Origin: Paraburkholderia caribensis
Lineage (GTDB): Bacteria; Pseudomonadota; Gammaproteobacteria; Burkholderiales; Burkholderiaceae
Length of the DNA stretch: 64,000 nucleotides
Assembly: GCF_002902945.1 (NCBI RefSeq)
Contig: NZ_CP026101.1
Coordinates: 558,001 to 622,000, forward strand
Direction: 5' to 3'
This document shows positions 1 to 8,558 of the stretch, piece after piece. Under the pieces are notes generated by a model. The model was not told the origin of the DNA, did no database searches, and saw only the letters and a program-made list of their open reading frames with translations. Each line of letters opens with the position of its first letter. The first letter of the stretch is position 1. Made by a program: the position numbers and the translations under genes.

Positions 1-250
1 CGCGGGTGAGCGCCAGCGGATGACACAAGGGAATCAGATCGGCGGTGCGCTTCGCGCCCTGGATCGCGGCGATGCGCGCGATGCCGATCACGTCGCCTTT
101 CTTCGCTTCGCCTTTGCGGATCAGGTCGAACGTGGCGGGCAGCATGCGGATCGTGCCGCGCGCGACCGCGATGCGTTTCGTCTCCGCCTTGCCGCCTACG
201 TCGACCATATGCGCCTGGCCGGCTGCGTCGAAATGAGTGAGTTCGGGCAT
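1..250 (-). CDS. moaC: Cyclic pyranopterin monophosphate synthase MoaC (5' part, cut by window edge)
   Basis: Reading the minus strand from the ATG at 250 gives MPELTHFDAAGQAHMVDVGG, continuing through KAETKRIAVARGTIRM and GAKRTADLIPLCHPLALTR. These are signature blocks of MoaC, which with MoaA converts GTP to cyclic pyranopterin monophosphate in molybdenum cofactor synthesis. Only about 83 of the usual ~160 residues are present because the gene runs off the window start; the visible part has no frameshift. It is divergent from the M48 protease gene, leaving a 234-bp shared upstream region. The family call is by recognition of conserved motifs. Confidence 0.93.
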   Translation of the reverse strand, partial: MPELTHFDAAGQAHMVDVGGKAETKRIAVARGTIRMLPATFDLIRKGEAKKGDVIGIARIAAIQGAKRTADLIPLCHPLALTR

Positions 251-484
251 GGTTGGCTCCTTCAGAGGGCGCCTATCATAGCAGCGCGAGCGTCCCGGGG
301 CAGTCGGGCGCGGGACGGCGAAGAATCACGATAGCGCACAAAGCGTGCGGATGCCTGATTGTGGGCAACCCGCCATCCACGCACCGACTGGGAGCCGAAG
401 CGCCCACCGCACCCGGTACAATCGAAAACAAGGCCTGTTTCTTCCGGCACCTTACGCCGCTTTCGATTTCGCCCATCGTCCGCA

Positions 485-2173
485 ATGCGTCTGAAACGGT
501 TTCTCGCTGCATTGTTGTCCGTCACGCTCGCCGTCCCGCCCGCGATCATCGCGCAGCCGTCGAACCTGTCGGAACTGCCGCTCGTCACCGGGCCGCTCGA
601 CACGTACGGCGCGACAGCCGTGCCGCCCGACATCGCACCAGGCGTGTTCGGTCTCTACGGCGGCGCGCAGTCGCGCTTCGCGGGTAACCCCGGCGGCAAC
701 GCGAGCCTGCGCGCGCCCATGTCGACCCAGCAGTTGCCCGATCTCGGCGATGGCTCGGGTGGCTCGCTCACGCCGCAAGCCGAACGCAAGCTCGGCGAAC
801 GTGTGATGCGCGAAGTCCGCGCCGATCCCGACTATATCGACGACTGGCTCGTGCGCGACTATCTGAACTCGATCTCCGAGAAGCTCGCCGCGGCCGCGAG
901 CGCGCAGTTCATCGGCGGCTATCGTCCTGACTTCGATCTGTTCGCGATGCGCGACGCGCAGATCAACGCTTTCTCGTTGCCGGGCGGCTTCATCGGCGTG
1001 AATACCGGGCTGATCGTTGCGACGCAGACGGAATCGGAACTCGCGTCCGTCGTCGGACACGAAATGGGTCACGTGCTGCAACGGCACATCGCGCGGATGA
1101 TCACGGCGGGCGAGCACAGCGGCTACGCGGCGCTCGCGAGCATGTTGCTCGGCGTGCTGGCGGGCGTCCTCGCGCATAGCGGCGATCTGGGCAGCGCGAT
1201 CGCCATCGGCGGGCAGGCCTATGCGGTCGACAGCCAGTTGCGTTTCTCGCGCGCGGCCGAGCACGAAGCCGACCGGGTCGGCTTCCAGATGCTCGCGGGC
1301 GCGGGTTATGACCCGTATGGAATGGTGTCGTTCTTCGAGCGGCTCGACCGCGCGTCGATGAGCGACGCGGGCGCGCCCGCCTACGCGCGCACGCACCCGC
1401 TGACGGGCGAGCGGATCGCCGATATGTCCGACCGCGCGCGCCGCGCACCTTACCGGCAGCCGCGCCAGTCGTCGGAATATGCGTTCGTGCGCGCACGGGC
1501 GCGCGTGCTGCAGGACCGCTCACGCAGCGAATACGCGGACGACATCTCACGGATGCGCTCCGAAGTCGAAGACCGTACCGCGCTGAACGTGGCGGGCAAC
1601 TGGTACGGCATCGCGTACGCGCAGATGCTGCTCGAGCGCTACGACGACGCTTCGGCTTCGCTGGCGACGGCGCGCGCCGCGTTCGACGCCAACGAGCGCG
1701 CCGAAGGCGATCCTTCGCGCAGTTCGCCGAGCCTCGACGTGCTCGCGGTCGACATCGCCCGGCGCGCCGGCCGCAACGACGAAGCCGTGCGTCTCGCGGA
1801 AATCGCGCAAAAGCGCTGGCCGCAATCTCACGCGGCCATCGAGATGCGCCTGCAGACGCTGCTCACCGCACGCCGTTTCGGCGAAGCACAGGTGCAGGCC
1901 CAGCGCGAGACGCGCGCCGATCCGCAGCAGCCCGTCTGGTGGCGTTACCTTGCGCAGGCGAGCGTCGGCACGGGTGATGCGCTGACGCAGCATCGCGCGC
2001 TCGCGGAGAAGTTCGCGCTGGAAGGCGCCTGGCCGTCGGCGATCCGGCAGTTGAAGGAAGCACGCGACATCAAGTCGGTCGGCTACTACGACCTCGCGAC
2101 GATCGACGCGCGCCTGCATGAGTTCGAGGCGCGCTATAAGGAAGAGCGCGAAGACGAGAAGAGCAGCAGCTAG
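485..2173 (+). CDS. Periplasmic M48 family metalloprotease with TPR-like C-terminal region (BepA/YfgC-like)
   Basis: The frame is open from 359, but the ATG at 485 is chosen because it begins a clear Sec signal peptide (MRLKRFLAALLSVTLAVPPA). This gives 562 aa. The zinc site HEMGH lies at about residues 192-196, and the third ligand is in the EADR motif near residue 261, as in M48 peptidases. A hydrophobic Gly/Ala-rich stretch follows the active site (about 215-245). The C-terminal half (from ~300) is helical and alanine-rich like the TPR domain of BepA, which in E. coli helps LptD assembly and degrades stalled outer-membrane proteins. That role here is inferred from the family. It is a single gene, divergent from moaC and convergent with the gene at 2182. 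Confidence 0.88.
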   Translation: MRLKRFLAALLSVTLAVPPAIIAQPSNLSELPLVTGPLDTYGATAVPPDIAPGVFGLYGGAQSRFAGNPGGNASLRAPMSTQQLPDLGDGSGGSLTPQAERKLGERVMREVRADPDYIDDWLVRDYLNSISEKLAAAASAQFIGGYRPDFDLFAMRDAQINAFSLPGGFIGVNTGLIVATQTESELASVVGHEMGHVLQRHIARMITAGEHSGYAALASMLLGVLAGVLAHSGDLGSAIAIGGQAYAVDSQLRFSRAAEHEADRVGFQMLAGAGYDPYGMVSFFERLDRASMSDAGAPAYARTHPLTGERIADMSDRARRAPYRQPRQSSEYAFVRARARVLQDRSRSEYADDISRMRSEVEDRTALNVAGNWYGIAYAQMLLERYDDASASLATARAAFDANERAEGDPSRSSPSLDVLAVDIARRAGRNDEAVRLAEIAQKRWPQSHAAIEMRLQTLLTARRFGEAQVQAQRETRADPQQPVWWRYLAQASVGTGDALTQHRALAEKFALEGAWPSAIRQLKEARDIKSVGYYDLATIDARLHEFEARYKEEREDEKSSS

Positions 2174-2181
2174 CGGTTGGC

Positions 2182-2781
2182 TTAAGGCGAGGGCAGGCCG
2201 CGCGCAGCGACACGCGCCGCCGGACTTGCGACGAATCCGAAGCGCTTTTCGACCTCGGCCTTGCGCAAGGGCTCGAGCTTCAAGACCTCGCCGTCGCGCC
2301 AGCGGAAGGCACCGCTTTGGCCGTCGCTCGCAAGATCCGCGTGCTCGGAGAAAAGATCGAGATCGTGGTCGTGCAGCACGGCGGTACGCGCGGGCGTGGA
2401 GCGATCGATGAAGAGAATGCCGCCTTCGTCGTCCAGATACGCAGCAGCCGGCTCGAACGCTGCGCCGCCCTGATCCGTCAACATGAGTGTTTCGCTACCG
2501 TCGTCACGGGCGAGCCGCACGACGAAAGGTGTGTAGCCGAGTTCGACATACACGCGCTGCGGCCCGTTCTGGAAGAACCATTGGCCTGTCTCGTCGGCTT
2601 CGTAGTTGCGGTTGATGAAGCCGAGCAGGGCCGTATGCCGGATCGGCTCACCGGGCGCGCCTGCGGCTTGCGCCGCTTCGTCGCGCATACGCCAGTTGCC
2701 GCGCCGGTCGAGCAGCAGCCAGCCGGTGCAATGCGGCACGTTCGGCCATTTGGCCAATGCCTGCTTGACGATGTCATCCAT
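2182..2781 (-). CDS. Conserved hypothetical protein (199 aa)
   Basis: A complete minus-strand frame beginning MDDIVKQALAKWPNVPHCTG. The protein is soluble, with no signal peptide or membrane segment, and contains a block (RNYEADETGQWFFQNGPQRVYVELGYTPFVVRL) rich in aromatic and charged residues, which suggests a conserved beta-rich fold. No catalytic motif was recognised. Its start overlaps the 3' end of the YheT-like hydrolase gene by 8 bp, so the two are almost certainly translated from one mRNA and may share a pathway. I recall proteins of this type as uncharacterised DUF members in Burkholderiaceae but cannot name the family with certainty. Confidence 0.8.
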   Translation of the reverse strand: MDDIVKQALAKWPNVPHCTGWLLLDRRGNWRMRDEAAQAAGAPGEPIRHTALLGFINRNYEADETGQWFFQNGPQRVYVELGYTPFVVRLARDDGSETLMLTDQGGAAFEPAAAYLDDEGGILFIDRSTPARTAVLHDHDLDLFSEHADLASDGQSGAFRWRDGEVLKLEPLRKAEVEKRFGFVASPAARVAARGLPSP

Positions 2782-3859
2782 GTCGCGTGAACGGGTCGAA
2801 GTAGCCGAAGACCCGGCGCGAAAGCCAGTCGATCCGGCCGGGGAAGGGGCCCGTCATGAAGCCGACGTGTCCGCCATGCTCCGGTTGATCGAGTTCCACC
2901 GCCGATGATACCTCGCTGCACGACGGCAGCACCGCGCCCGGCAGGAACGGGTCGTTGCGGGCGTTGAGCACGAGCGTCGGCACGGTGATTTCGGGAAGGA
3001 GCGGGCGCGTGGTCGAACGCGTCCAGTAGTCGTCCGCGTCGCGAAAACCGTGCAACGGCGCCGTCACGACCTCGTCGAACGCGTGCATCGTGCGGCTGGC
3101 GAGCATGTCGTTCAGATCGAAGAGGCCGGGATACTGTTCGAGCTTTTGCTGCGCCTTCAGCTTGAGCGTCTTCAGGAAGCTGCGTGTGTAGATCAACCCG
3201 AAGCCTTGCGACAGCGCGCGGCCGCCCGCGTGCACGTCGAGCGGCGCGGAGATCGCCGCGGCCGCCGCGATGATCTCCGCGTCCTCGCGCCGCTCGCCGA
3301 GCCAGCGCAGCAGCACGTTGCCGCCCAGCGACACGCCGGCAGCCACGATCGGCCCCGGATGCTGCTCGCGCAGCCGCCGCAGCACCCAATCGACTTCGTT
3401 GCTGTCGGCGAGGTGATAGAAGCGCGGCAACAGGTTCATCGGACCGCTGCAACTGCGAAAGTGCGGCACGACGCCATGCCAGCCGCGCAGCTGGGCGCTT
3501 GCCATCAAGGTGCGCGCGTAGTGGGAGTCCGAACTGCCTTCGAGTCCGTGAAAGAGTACGAACAGCGGCGCGTCGGCGGCGGCGGGAGAGGCCGCGAGCG
3601 GATCGGACACCAGCCAGTCGAGATCGATGAAATCGCCGTCCGGCGTATCCCAACGCTCGCGCCGGTAGGTCACCTCGGGGCGGCGGCCGAACAGCGCGGG
3701 AACGATGGTCTGGATGTGGCTATTGGGAAGCCAGAGCGGGGCGCGGTACAGCATGTCGACGGTCGCTTCGACCGACGTGCCCACAGCAGCCTCAACGGCA
3801 GCCGCGGCTGTATCGAGGGCCGGTCTGGAAGAAGCGTTATTGTCGTGGGTCGTGCTCAT
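2774..3859 (-). CDS. Alpha/beta-fold hydrolase of the YheT family
   Basis: 361 aa. The N-terminal part carries the YheT-type block LYRAPLWLPNSHIQTIVPAL. The oxyanion-hole region is LFVLFHGLEGSSDSHYARTLM, and the nucleophile elbow is GVSLGGNV with the serine in G-x-S-x-G. An aspartate within NARNDPFLPG and a late histidine in EHGGHVGFM complete the expected triad. YheT-like proteins are cytosolic serine hydrolases of poorly known substrate. The first ~35 residues are alanine-rich and low in complexity, so an internal Met (MLYRAPLW) is an alternative start. Stop and start overlap the downstream hypothetical gene by 8 bp. Confidence 0.88.
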   Translation of the reverse strand: MSTTHDNNASSRPALDTAAAAVEAAVGTSVEATVDMLYRAPLWLPNSHIQTIVPALFGRRPEVTYRRERWDTPDGDFIDLDWLVSDPLAASPAAADAPLFVLFHGLEGSSDSHYARTLMASAQLRGWHGVVPHFRSCSGPMNLLPRFYHLADSNEVDWVLRRLREQHPGPIVAAGVSLGGNVLLRWLGERREDAEIIAAAAAISAPLDVHAGGRALSQGFGLIYTRSFLKTLKLKAQQKLEQYPGLFDLNDMLASRTMHAFDEVVTAPLHGFRDADDYWTRSTTRPLLPEITVPTLVLNARNDPFLPGAVLPSCSEVSSAVELDQPEHGGHVGFMTGPFPGRIDWLSRRVFGYFDPFTRHG

Positions 3860-3936
3860 GCCAACACCGGTATTCAGTCGAAGCCCCGGGTCATGGTTTC
3901 GCCGGGACTTCCGTCAAGCTGGTCTCGCGGGGCGCG

Positions 3937-4383
3937 TCAGTGCAGCGCGCCCTGACCATGTCTCATTTTGGCAGCAAACTGCGAGGCAGTTTCGTTCGGC
4001 ATCGCACTCGCATGAATATGCGCGATTTTCCATTCGCCGCGCTCATGGACCATCACATAGGTGGTGAAGATCATCGCCGGCACGGCGGCCGGGTCGGCGG
4101 GCCGGTGCGCTTCGGCAATCGCGTAGACGACGGTGCCGAGACTGTCGTAAACGCGGATGTCGAGCGGCTCGATCGACACCGGCTGCGCTTCGAGCTGAAC
4201 GGTCAGCCCCGAGCGGATCGCGTCGAGACCATGCAGATGCGAGCCGTCGGCGCAGATACAACTGACAAATTCCTCGTCGATCCACAAGCCCATCAAACTG
4301 TCGAGATTGACCTCCGCGACTGCCTGGTAATAGGCATTCAACGTGTCCGCAGCGGCTTCGAAGATGTGGGCAAAACGTGGCAT
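3937..4383 (-). CDS. SnoaL-like / nuclear transport factor 2-fold protein
   Basis: 148 aa with an N-terminal helix (FEAAADTLNAYYQAVAEVNLDSLMGLW) followed by alternating beta-strands and ending in the pattern TTYVMVHERGEWKIAHIHAS, characteristic of the SnoaL/DUF4440 branch of the NTF2 fold. The acidic WIDEEFVSCI motif and paired histidines near the C-terminus fit a small cone-shaped pocket. Substrate is unknown. The gene lies downstream of waaF on the same strand with a 150-bp gap, so co-transcription is possible but not forced. Start is the ATG at 4383. Confidence 0.8.
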   Translation of the reverse strand: MPRFAHIFEAAADTLNAYYQAVAEVNLDSLMGLWIDEEFVSCICADGSHLHGLDAIRSGLTVQLEAQPVSIEPLDIRVYDSLGTVVYAIAEAHRPADPAAVPAMIFTTYVMVHERGEWKIAHIHASAMPNETASQFAAKMRHGQGALH

Positions 4384-4533
4384 AGCTCGTCAGTCTCTTG
4401 CGCGCAAGGCGCGCGGTTGCGGTCAGTGATGTGCAGCAGGCCATTCGCCAGCATGCTCGCGCCTCAAGACGCGGGCATGACGCTGCAGGCGGCGCGGGAC
4501 GTCGCCCCGCGAGCACAGCAGGCCCTTCGACGC

Positions 4534-5559
4534 TCAGCGTTGCGCGAGCAACATTCCACGCAGATCGTCGAATACCTGTTCGGCACTCAGTTGCCGCAGG
4601 CAGTTCAGATGGCCCAACGGACATTCGCGCTGAAAGCACGGACTGCACTCGAGATGCAGCCATTGTACCTTTGCGAGGTCCGACAAGGGCGGCGTGTGGC
4701 GCGGATCGGTCGATCCGTACACGGCCACGAGCGGTCGGCGCAGCGCGGCTGCGACGTGCATCAGCCCGGAGTCGTTGGTGACGACGGCGCTCGCCCGCGA
4801 GATCAGCGCGCAGGCCTCGCCCAGCGCCGTCTGGCCGCACAGGTTGCGCACGTTCGGCGCGCGGTCGGCAATGGCCTGGGCGATGGGCGCGTCTTTCGGC
4901 GAACCGAGCGCGACGATCTTCGTGTACGGGAACGACTGGCCGACCATCTGCGCGAGCGCTGCGAAATGCTCGGGCGGCCAGCGCTTGGCCGGGCCGTACT
5001 CCGCGCCGGGGCAGAACACCAGCAGCGGCACACGCGTGTCCAGATTGAAGCGCGTCGACACGCGCGACGCTTCGTTCAGGTCGGCGTCGAGCCGCGGCGG
5101 CGGCAGATCCTCGGGCACTTTCGCGCCGGGCGCGTAAGCGAGAGCCGCGTATTGGCCGACCATCGGCGGACGCGCGTCCTTGCGCGGGTTCGCGTGCCGC
5201 ACGTTCAACAGCCCGTAGCGGCTTTCGCCCGTGTAGCCGATGCGCAGCGGAATGCCCGCCATCCACGGAATCAGTGCGGACTTCAGCGAATTGGGCAGCA
5301 CGTAAGCCGCGTCATAGCCGACGTCACGCAAATCGCTCGCAAGCTGCCAGCGGCGCAGCATCTGCAGCTTGCCGTGGGCGAGATCGGTCGCGTAGACATC
5401 GCGGATTTCCGGCATCCGTTCGAGCACGGGCGCGACCCAGCTGGGCGCGACGGCATCGATCGCGATGCGCGGATGCAATTTCACGAGGCGCGCAAACAGC
5501 GGCTGCGCCATCAATGCGTCACCGATCCAGTTCGGTGCGATAACCAACGCGCGACGCAT
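4534..5559 (-). CDS. waaF: Lipopolysaccharide heptosyltransferase II
   Basis: Starting at the ATG at 5559 the protein begins MRRALVIAPNWIGDALMAQP, the canonical WaaF N-terminus with the acceptor-side glycine loop. A start 14 codons upstream would add residues not typical of the family, so it was rejected. The C-terminal half has VVTNDSGLMHVAAALRRPLVAVYGSTDP, the GT9 nucleotide-sugar site, and the Cys-rich ECSPCFQRECPLGHLNC block found in heptosyltransferase II. Length, 341 aa, is normal. The enzyme adds the second L-glycero-D-manno-heptose to the LPS inner core at the cytoplasmic face of the inner membrane. The gene follows ilvE and a zinc-finger gene on the same strand. Confidence 0.94.
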   Translation of the reverse strand: MRRALVIAPNWIGDALMAQPLFARLVKLHPRIAIDAVAPSWVAPVLERMPEIRDVYATDLAHGKLQMLRRWQLASDLRDVGYDAAYVLPNSLKSALIPWMAGIPLRIGYTGESRYGLLNVRHANPRKDARPPMVGQYAALAYAPGAKVPEDLPPPRLDADLNEASRVSTRFNLDTRVPLLVFCPGAEYGPAKRWPPEHFAALAQMVGQSFPYTKIVALGSPKDAPIAQAIADRAPNVRNLCGQTALGEACALISRASAVVTNDSGLMHVAAALRRPLVAVYGSTDPRHTPPLSDLAKVQWLHLECSPCFQRECPLGHLNCLRQLSAEQVFDDLRGMLLAQR

Positions 5560-5744
5560 CAGGGTGAGTTTCCGATGTCGAAAATAAGGCGCCGCGCGCA
5601 CGAGGCGCGCGGTGCCGGGTTGTCAGGGAATGTGGACTGCAGCCCAGGCTATATCGGCGCGCGCGGCGGGAAGTTCCGCCTTCCGCCTGCCCGATTCAGC
5701 GATGCGCGGCCGCAGCCCATGCGGCAGACAAGCAGTGCAGCGGA

Positions 5745-5939
5745 TCAGTGACCCTTGATCACTTCGCCGTCGCGCAGCTTGTAGCGCGTGCTGCAGTAGG
5801 GGCAGCGCGCTTCGCCGTGCGTCACGTCGATAAAGACGCGCGGATGGTTGCTCCAGCGCGGCATCGACGGGTTCGGGCAATACGCGGGAAGATCTTTCGC
5901 CGACAGTTCGACCAGCGGCATTTCCTTGATTTCGCTCAT
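5745..5939 (-). CDS. Small zinc-finger domain protein (zf-CHCC type)
   Basis: 64 aa: MSEIKEMPLVELSAKDLPAYCPNP at the start and HGEARCPYCSTRYKLRDGE at the end. The single Cys at ~21, the CPYC pair and a nearby His match the CHCC zinc-finger family related to the NDUFS6 accessory subunit of complex I. In Burkholderiaceae such a gene commonly sits between ilvE and waaF, as here. Its role is not established. The 69-bp spacing from ilvE suggests co-transcription. Confidence 0.85.
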   Translation of the reverse strand: MSEIKEMPLVELSAKDLPAYCPNPSMPRWSNHPRVFIDVTHGEARCPYCSTRYKLRDGEVIKGH

Positions 5940-6008
5940 AGGGACTTTCTCGTTGTATGCACAAGGCGGGCGCGTCCGGCTTTCTGCCTGCGACGCGCCC
6001 GCCGGGAT

Positions 6009-6932
6009 TCAGATCTTCGTCAGCCAGTGCGCGTACTTCGCGCTCTTGCCGTTCACGATGTCGAAGAAGCCCGATTGCAGCTTCTCCGTGATCGGGCCGC
6101 GCGTGCCCGAGCCGATCGTGCGGTTGTCGAGTTCGCGGATGGGCGTGACTTCGGCGGCCGTACCCGTGAAGAACGCTTCGTCGCACGTATAGACTTCGTC
6201 GCGCGTGATGCGCTTTTCGATCACTTCGATGCCCGCGTCTTTCGCCAGCGTGATCACCGTGTCGCGCGTGATGCCGTCGAGGCACGACGAGAGGTCGGGC
6301 GTGTACAGCTTGCCGTTGTTCACGAGGAAGAAGTTCTCGCCCGAGCCTTCCGACACATAACCGTCGACGTCGAGCAGCAGCGCTTCGTCGTAGCCGTCGG
6401 CCGTGGCTTCCTGGTTCGCGAGGATCGAGTTGACGTACCAGCCCGACGCCTTCGCGCGGACCATGGAGACGTTCACGTGATGGCGCGTGAACGACGAGGT
6501 CTTCACGCGGATGCCCTTCTTGATGCCGTCTTCGCCAAGATAGGCGCCCCACGGCCAGGCGGCGATCGCGACGTGGATGGTGTTGCCCTTGGCCGACACG
6601 CCCAGCTTTTCCGAGCCGACCCAGATGATCGGGCGCAGGTAGCACGACTCCAGCTTGTTCTCGCGGACCACTTCGCGCTGTGCTGCGGCGAGCGTTTCGT
6701 GGTCGAACGGAACGTCCATCTGGAAGATCTTGGCCGAGTTCAGCAGGCGCTTGGTGTGTTCCTGAAGACGGAAGATCGACGTGCCGCCGTCAGCCGTCTT
6801 GTAGGCGCGCACGCCTTCGAAGACGCCCATGCCGTAGTGCAGCGTATGGGTGAGGACGTGGATCTTGGCGTCGCGCCAGTCGATGAGCTTGCCATCCATC
6901 CAGATCTTGCCGTCGCGGTCGGCCATTGACAT
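6009..6932 (-). CDS. ilvE: Branched-chain amino acid aminotransferase
   Basis: 307 aa, the normal length for class IV PLP-dependent aminotransferases. Motifs include IHVLTHTLHYGMGVFEGVRAY near the N-terminus, the presumed PLP lysine at residue 161 in RAKASGWYVNS, and SEGSGENFFLV and FFTGTAAEVTPI toward the C-terminus. It performs the last reversible step in Leu, Ile and Val synthesis. It heads the minus-strand group ilvE-zinc finger-waaF. The divergent neighbour is azlCD, a branched-chain amino acid exporter, which is a functional match across one intergenic region. Confidence 0.95.
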   Translation of the reverse strand: MSMADRDGKIWMDGKLIDWRDAKIHVLTHTLHYGMGVFEGVRAYKTADGGTSIFRLQEHTKRLLNSAKIFQMDVPFDHETLAAAQREVVRENKLESCYLRPIIWVGSEKLGVSAKGNTIHVAIAAWPWGAYLGEDGIKKGIRVKTSSFTRHHVNVSMVRAKASGWYVNSILANQEATADGYDEALLLDVDGYVSEGSGENFFLVNNGKLYTPDLSSCLDGITRDTVITLAKDAGIEVIEKRITRDEVYTCDEAFFTGTAAEVTPIRELDNRTIGSGTRGPITEKLQSGFFDIVNGKSAKYAHWLTKI

Positions 6933-7247
6933 ACGATTCTCCTGGCAGTGCGGGTTCGCGGGGTCGCGGGTTGTTCGGATTGTGACGTTTGATCGTGACG
7001 TCGCTTATGACGTTCGACTGAGGCGTCGGTTTCGGCGCGTGGCGCAACCACGACAGATGCGTTCGGGCCACGCGGCGAAAAGCGATATTTTAGCGTCTTT
7101 TGCACAATCAACGGGCATTTGCGGGCACCCCGGACGCTATAATCCGGCGGTCGCTGAAAACTAACCGGATGCGCCAGCGGCTGCTACACGATCTGGCGCT
7201 GACCCCCTGCCATCGTGGCGCTCGTCGCGCCGCGCTGCATTCGCCTC
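6933..7247. other. Divergent intergenic region ilvE/azlC
   Basis: 315 bp between divergent starts. No gene was found. On the plus strand a perfect -10 box TATAAT lies at 7138-7143, about 100 bp before the azlC ATG; no strong -35 is seen 17 bp upstream. Near the ilvE start a short direct repeat (GTGACGTTTGATCGTGACGT, about 6981-7000) is visible, which could be an operator, but I have no independent support for that. Confidence 0.5.
7138..7143 (+). promoter_or_regulatory. Candidate -10 box for azlCD
   Basis: Exact TATAAT on the plus strand, upstream of azlC and followed by a plausible purine start site about 7 bases later. The -35 region is weak (GCATTT at 7115-7120 with a 17-bp spacer), so the promoter may need an activator. 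Confidence 0.4.
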
Positions 7248-8021
7248 ATGCTCGCTCGTTTGTCCGATCTCGACCGCCGCGCTTTCCGTGATGGCGCGCG
7301 CGCCTACTCGCCCACCTTGATGGCGATCTTCTCCTGGGGCCTCGTGACGGGCATCGCGATGAGCAAGTCGGTGATGACCGTGCCGCAGTCGCTCGCGATG
7401 TCGCTGCTGGTCTACGCAGGCTCGTCGCAGCTGGCCGTGCTGCCGCTCATGCTCGCCAAGCTGCCCGTCTGGACGATCCTGCTGACGGCCGCGATGGTCA
7501 ACACGCGCTTCGTCATCTTCAGCGCGGGCCTCGCACCGCATTTTTCCTATCTGCCGCTGTGGCGCCGGTTGCTGGTCGGCTATTTCAACGGCGACGTCAT
7601 CTATCTGCTGTTCCAGAAGAAAGCCTTCCAGCCAGGCTATGTACCCGGCAAGGAAGCGTATTTCTGGGGCATGGCCGTCTCGAGCTGGCTGTCGTGGCAG
7701 GTCTCGTCGATCATCGGCATTCTGCTGGCCAGCCTCTTTCCCGATAACTGGGGTCTTTCGCTCGCGGGCACGCTCGCGCTGATTCCCGTGATGGTGTCGG
7801 CGATTTCGTCGCGCTCCACGCTGGCGGCCGTGAGCGTCGCGGGCATCGTCGCGCTGGTCGCATTCGATCTGCCGTATCGCCTCGCGCTGCCGCTCGCCGT
7901 GATCACGGCGATCCTCGCGGGCACCGCCGCCGACGCGCTGATCGAGCGCGCCGATCTGCGCCGCATCCGCAACCACACGGAAACAGCGGGACGTCCGGGA
8001 CATTCGGGAGATTCGCGATGA
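7248..8021 (+). CDS. azlC: AzlC family branched-chain amino acid exporter, large subunit
   Basis: The frame opens at a GTG at 7215. The ATG at 7248 (MLARLSDLDRRAFRDGARAYSP) is preferred because it begins where family alignments usually start, giving 257 aa. The sequence is strongly hydrophobic with about six to seven membrane segments, including SPTLMAIFSWGLVTGIAMSK and LLTAAMVNTRFVIFSAGL, typical of AzlC/YgaZ. With AzlD it forms an inner-membrane complex that exports branched-chain amino acids or analogues. Its stop overlaps the azlD start (ATGA at 8018-8021). The last 20 residues are hydrophilic. Confidence 0.9.
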   Translation: MLARLSDLDRRAFRDGARAYSPTLMAIFSWGLVTGIAMSKSVMTVPQSLAMSLLVYAGSSQLAVLPLMLAKLPVWTILLTAAMVNTRFVIFSAGLAPHFSYLPLWRRLLVGYFNGDVIYLLFQKKAFQPGYVPGKEAYFWGMAVSSWLSWQVSSIIGILLASLFPDNWGLSLAGTLALIPVMVSAISSRSTLAAVSVAGIVALVAFDLPYRLALPLAVITAILAGTAADALIERADLRRIRNHTETAGRPGHSGDSR

Positions 8022-8341
8022 GCACGCTGCAGATCTGGCTCGCGATTATCGGCATGACGTTTGTCACAGCGCTGACACGCGCGCTGTTTCTGATCGGAGG
8101 GGAGCGCACGGTGCTGCCGGAGCGCGCGCAACGGATGCTGCGTTACGCGCCCGCGGCGGCGCTGGCGGCTGTCGTCGTGCCGGACGTGCTCGTGACGGAC
8201 AGCGGCGTGTCCATCGCGCTGTCGAATCACGAGCTGTACGGCACGCTCGCGGGCCTCGCGTGGTTCCTGTGGCGGCGGACGATGCTCGGCACAATCGTCG
8301 TCGGGATGCTGGTGTTCACGGCGCTGCGGCTGATTTTCTGA
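8018..8341 (+). CDS. azlD: AzlD family exporter small subunit
   Basis: 107 aa with four predicted membrane segments, beginning MSTLQIWLAIIGMTFVTALTRALFLIGGER. The conserved LRYAPAAALAAVVVPDVL block is diagnostic of AzlD. Translation is coupled to azlC through a 4-bp ATGA overlap, consistent with a two-subunit exporter. Confidence 0.9.
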   Translation: MSTLQIWLAIIGMTFVTALTRALFLIGGERTVLPERAQRMLRYAPAAALAAVVVPDVLVTDSGVSIALSNHELYGTLAGLAWFLWRRTMLGTIVVGMLVFTALRLIF

Positions 8342-8454
8342 AGGCGGTCGCCGGCGCGCGTGTGAATGTTGCGCTGCAATATCGCGCAACGCCCGCTGCA
8401 GCCGGCAAATACTGGGATTCGCTCGGACGGGCTTAGATCGGTCCGTCGATCGGT

Positions 8455-8460
8455 TAAAAT
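8455..8460 (+). promoter_or_regulatory. Candidate -10 box for pgk
   Basis: TAAAAT lies about 100 bp upstream of the pgk ATG in the 217-bp azlD-pgk gap. No convincing -35 is present at 17 bp, so this is a weak call resting on AT-richness in otherwise GC-rich DNA. Confidence 0.3.
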
Positions 8461-8558
8461 GGCTGTCTCCCGGAACACGCGCGAACCTGCCGGCACCGTT
8501 CTCGATTGGCTGTTCGCGCAGCGTCCGCACCGCCTTCCAATCAACTCGCATATCAATC

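Noticed and set aside
4398..5751. Plus-strand open frames opposite waaF
   Set aside because: waaF has full family motifs and length on the minus strand; the plus-strand frames are Arg-rich and motif-free.
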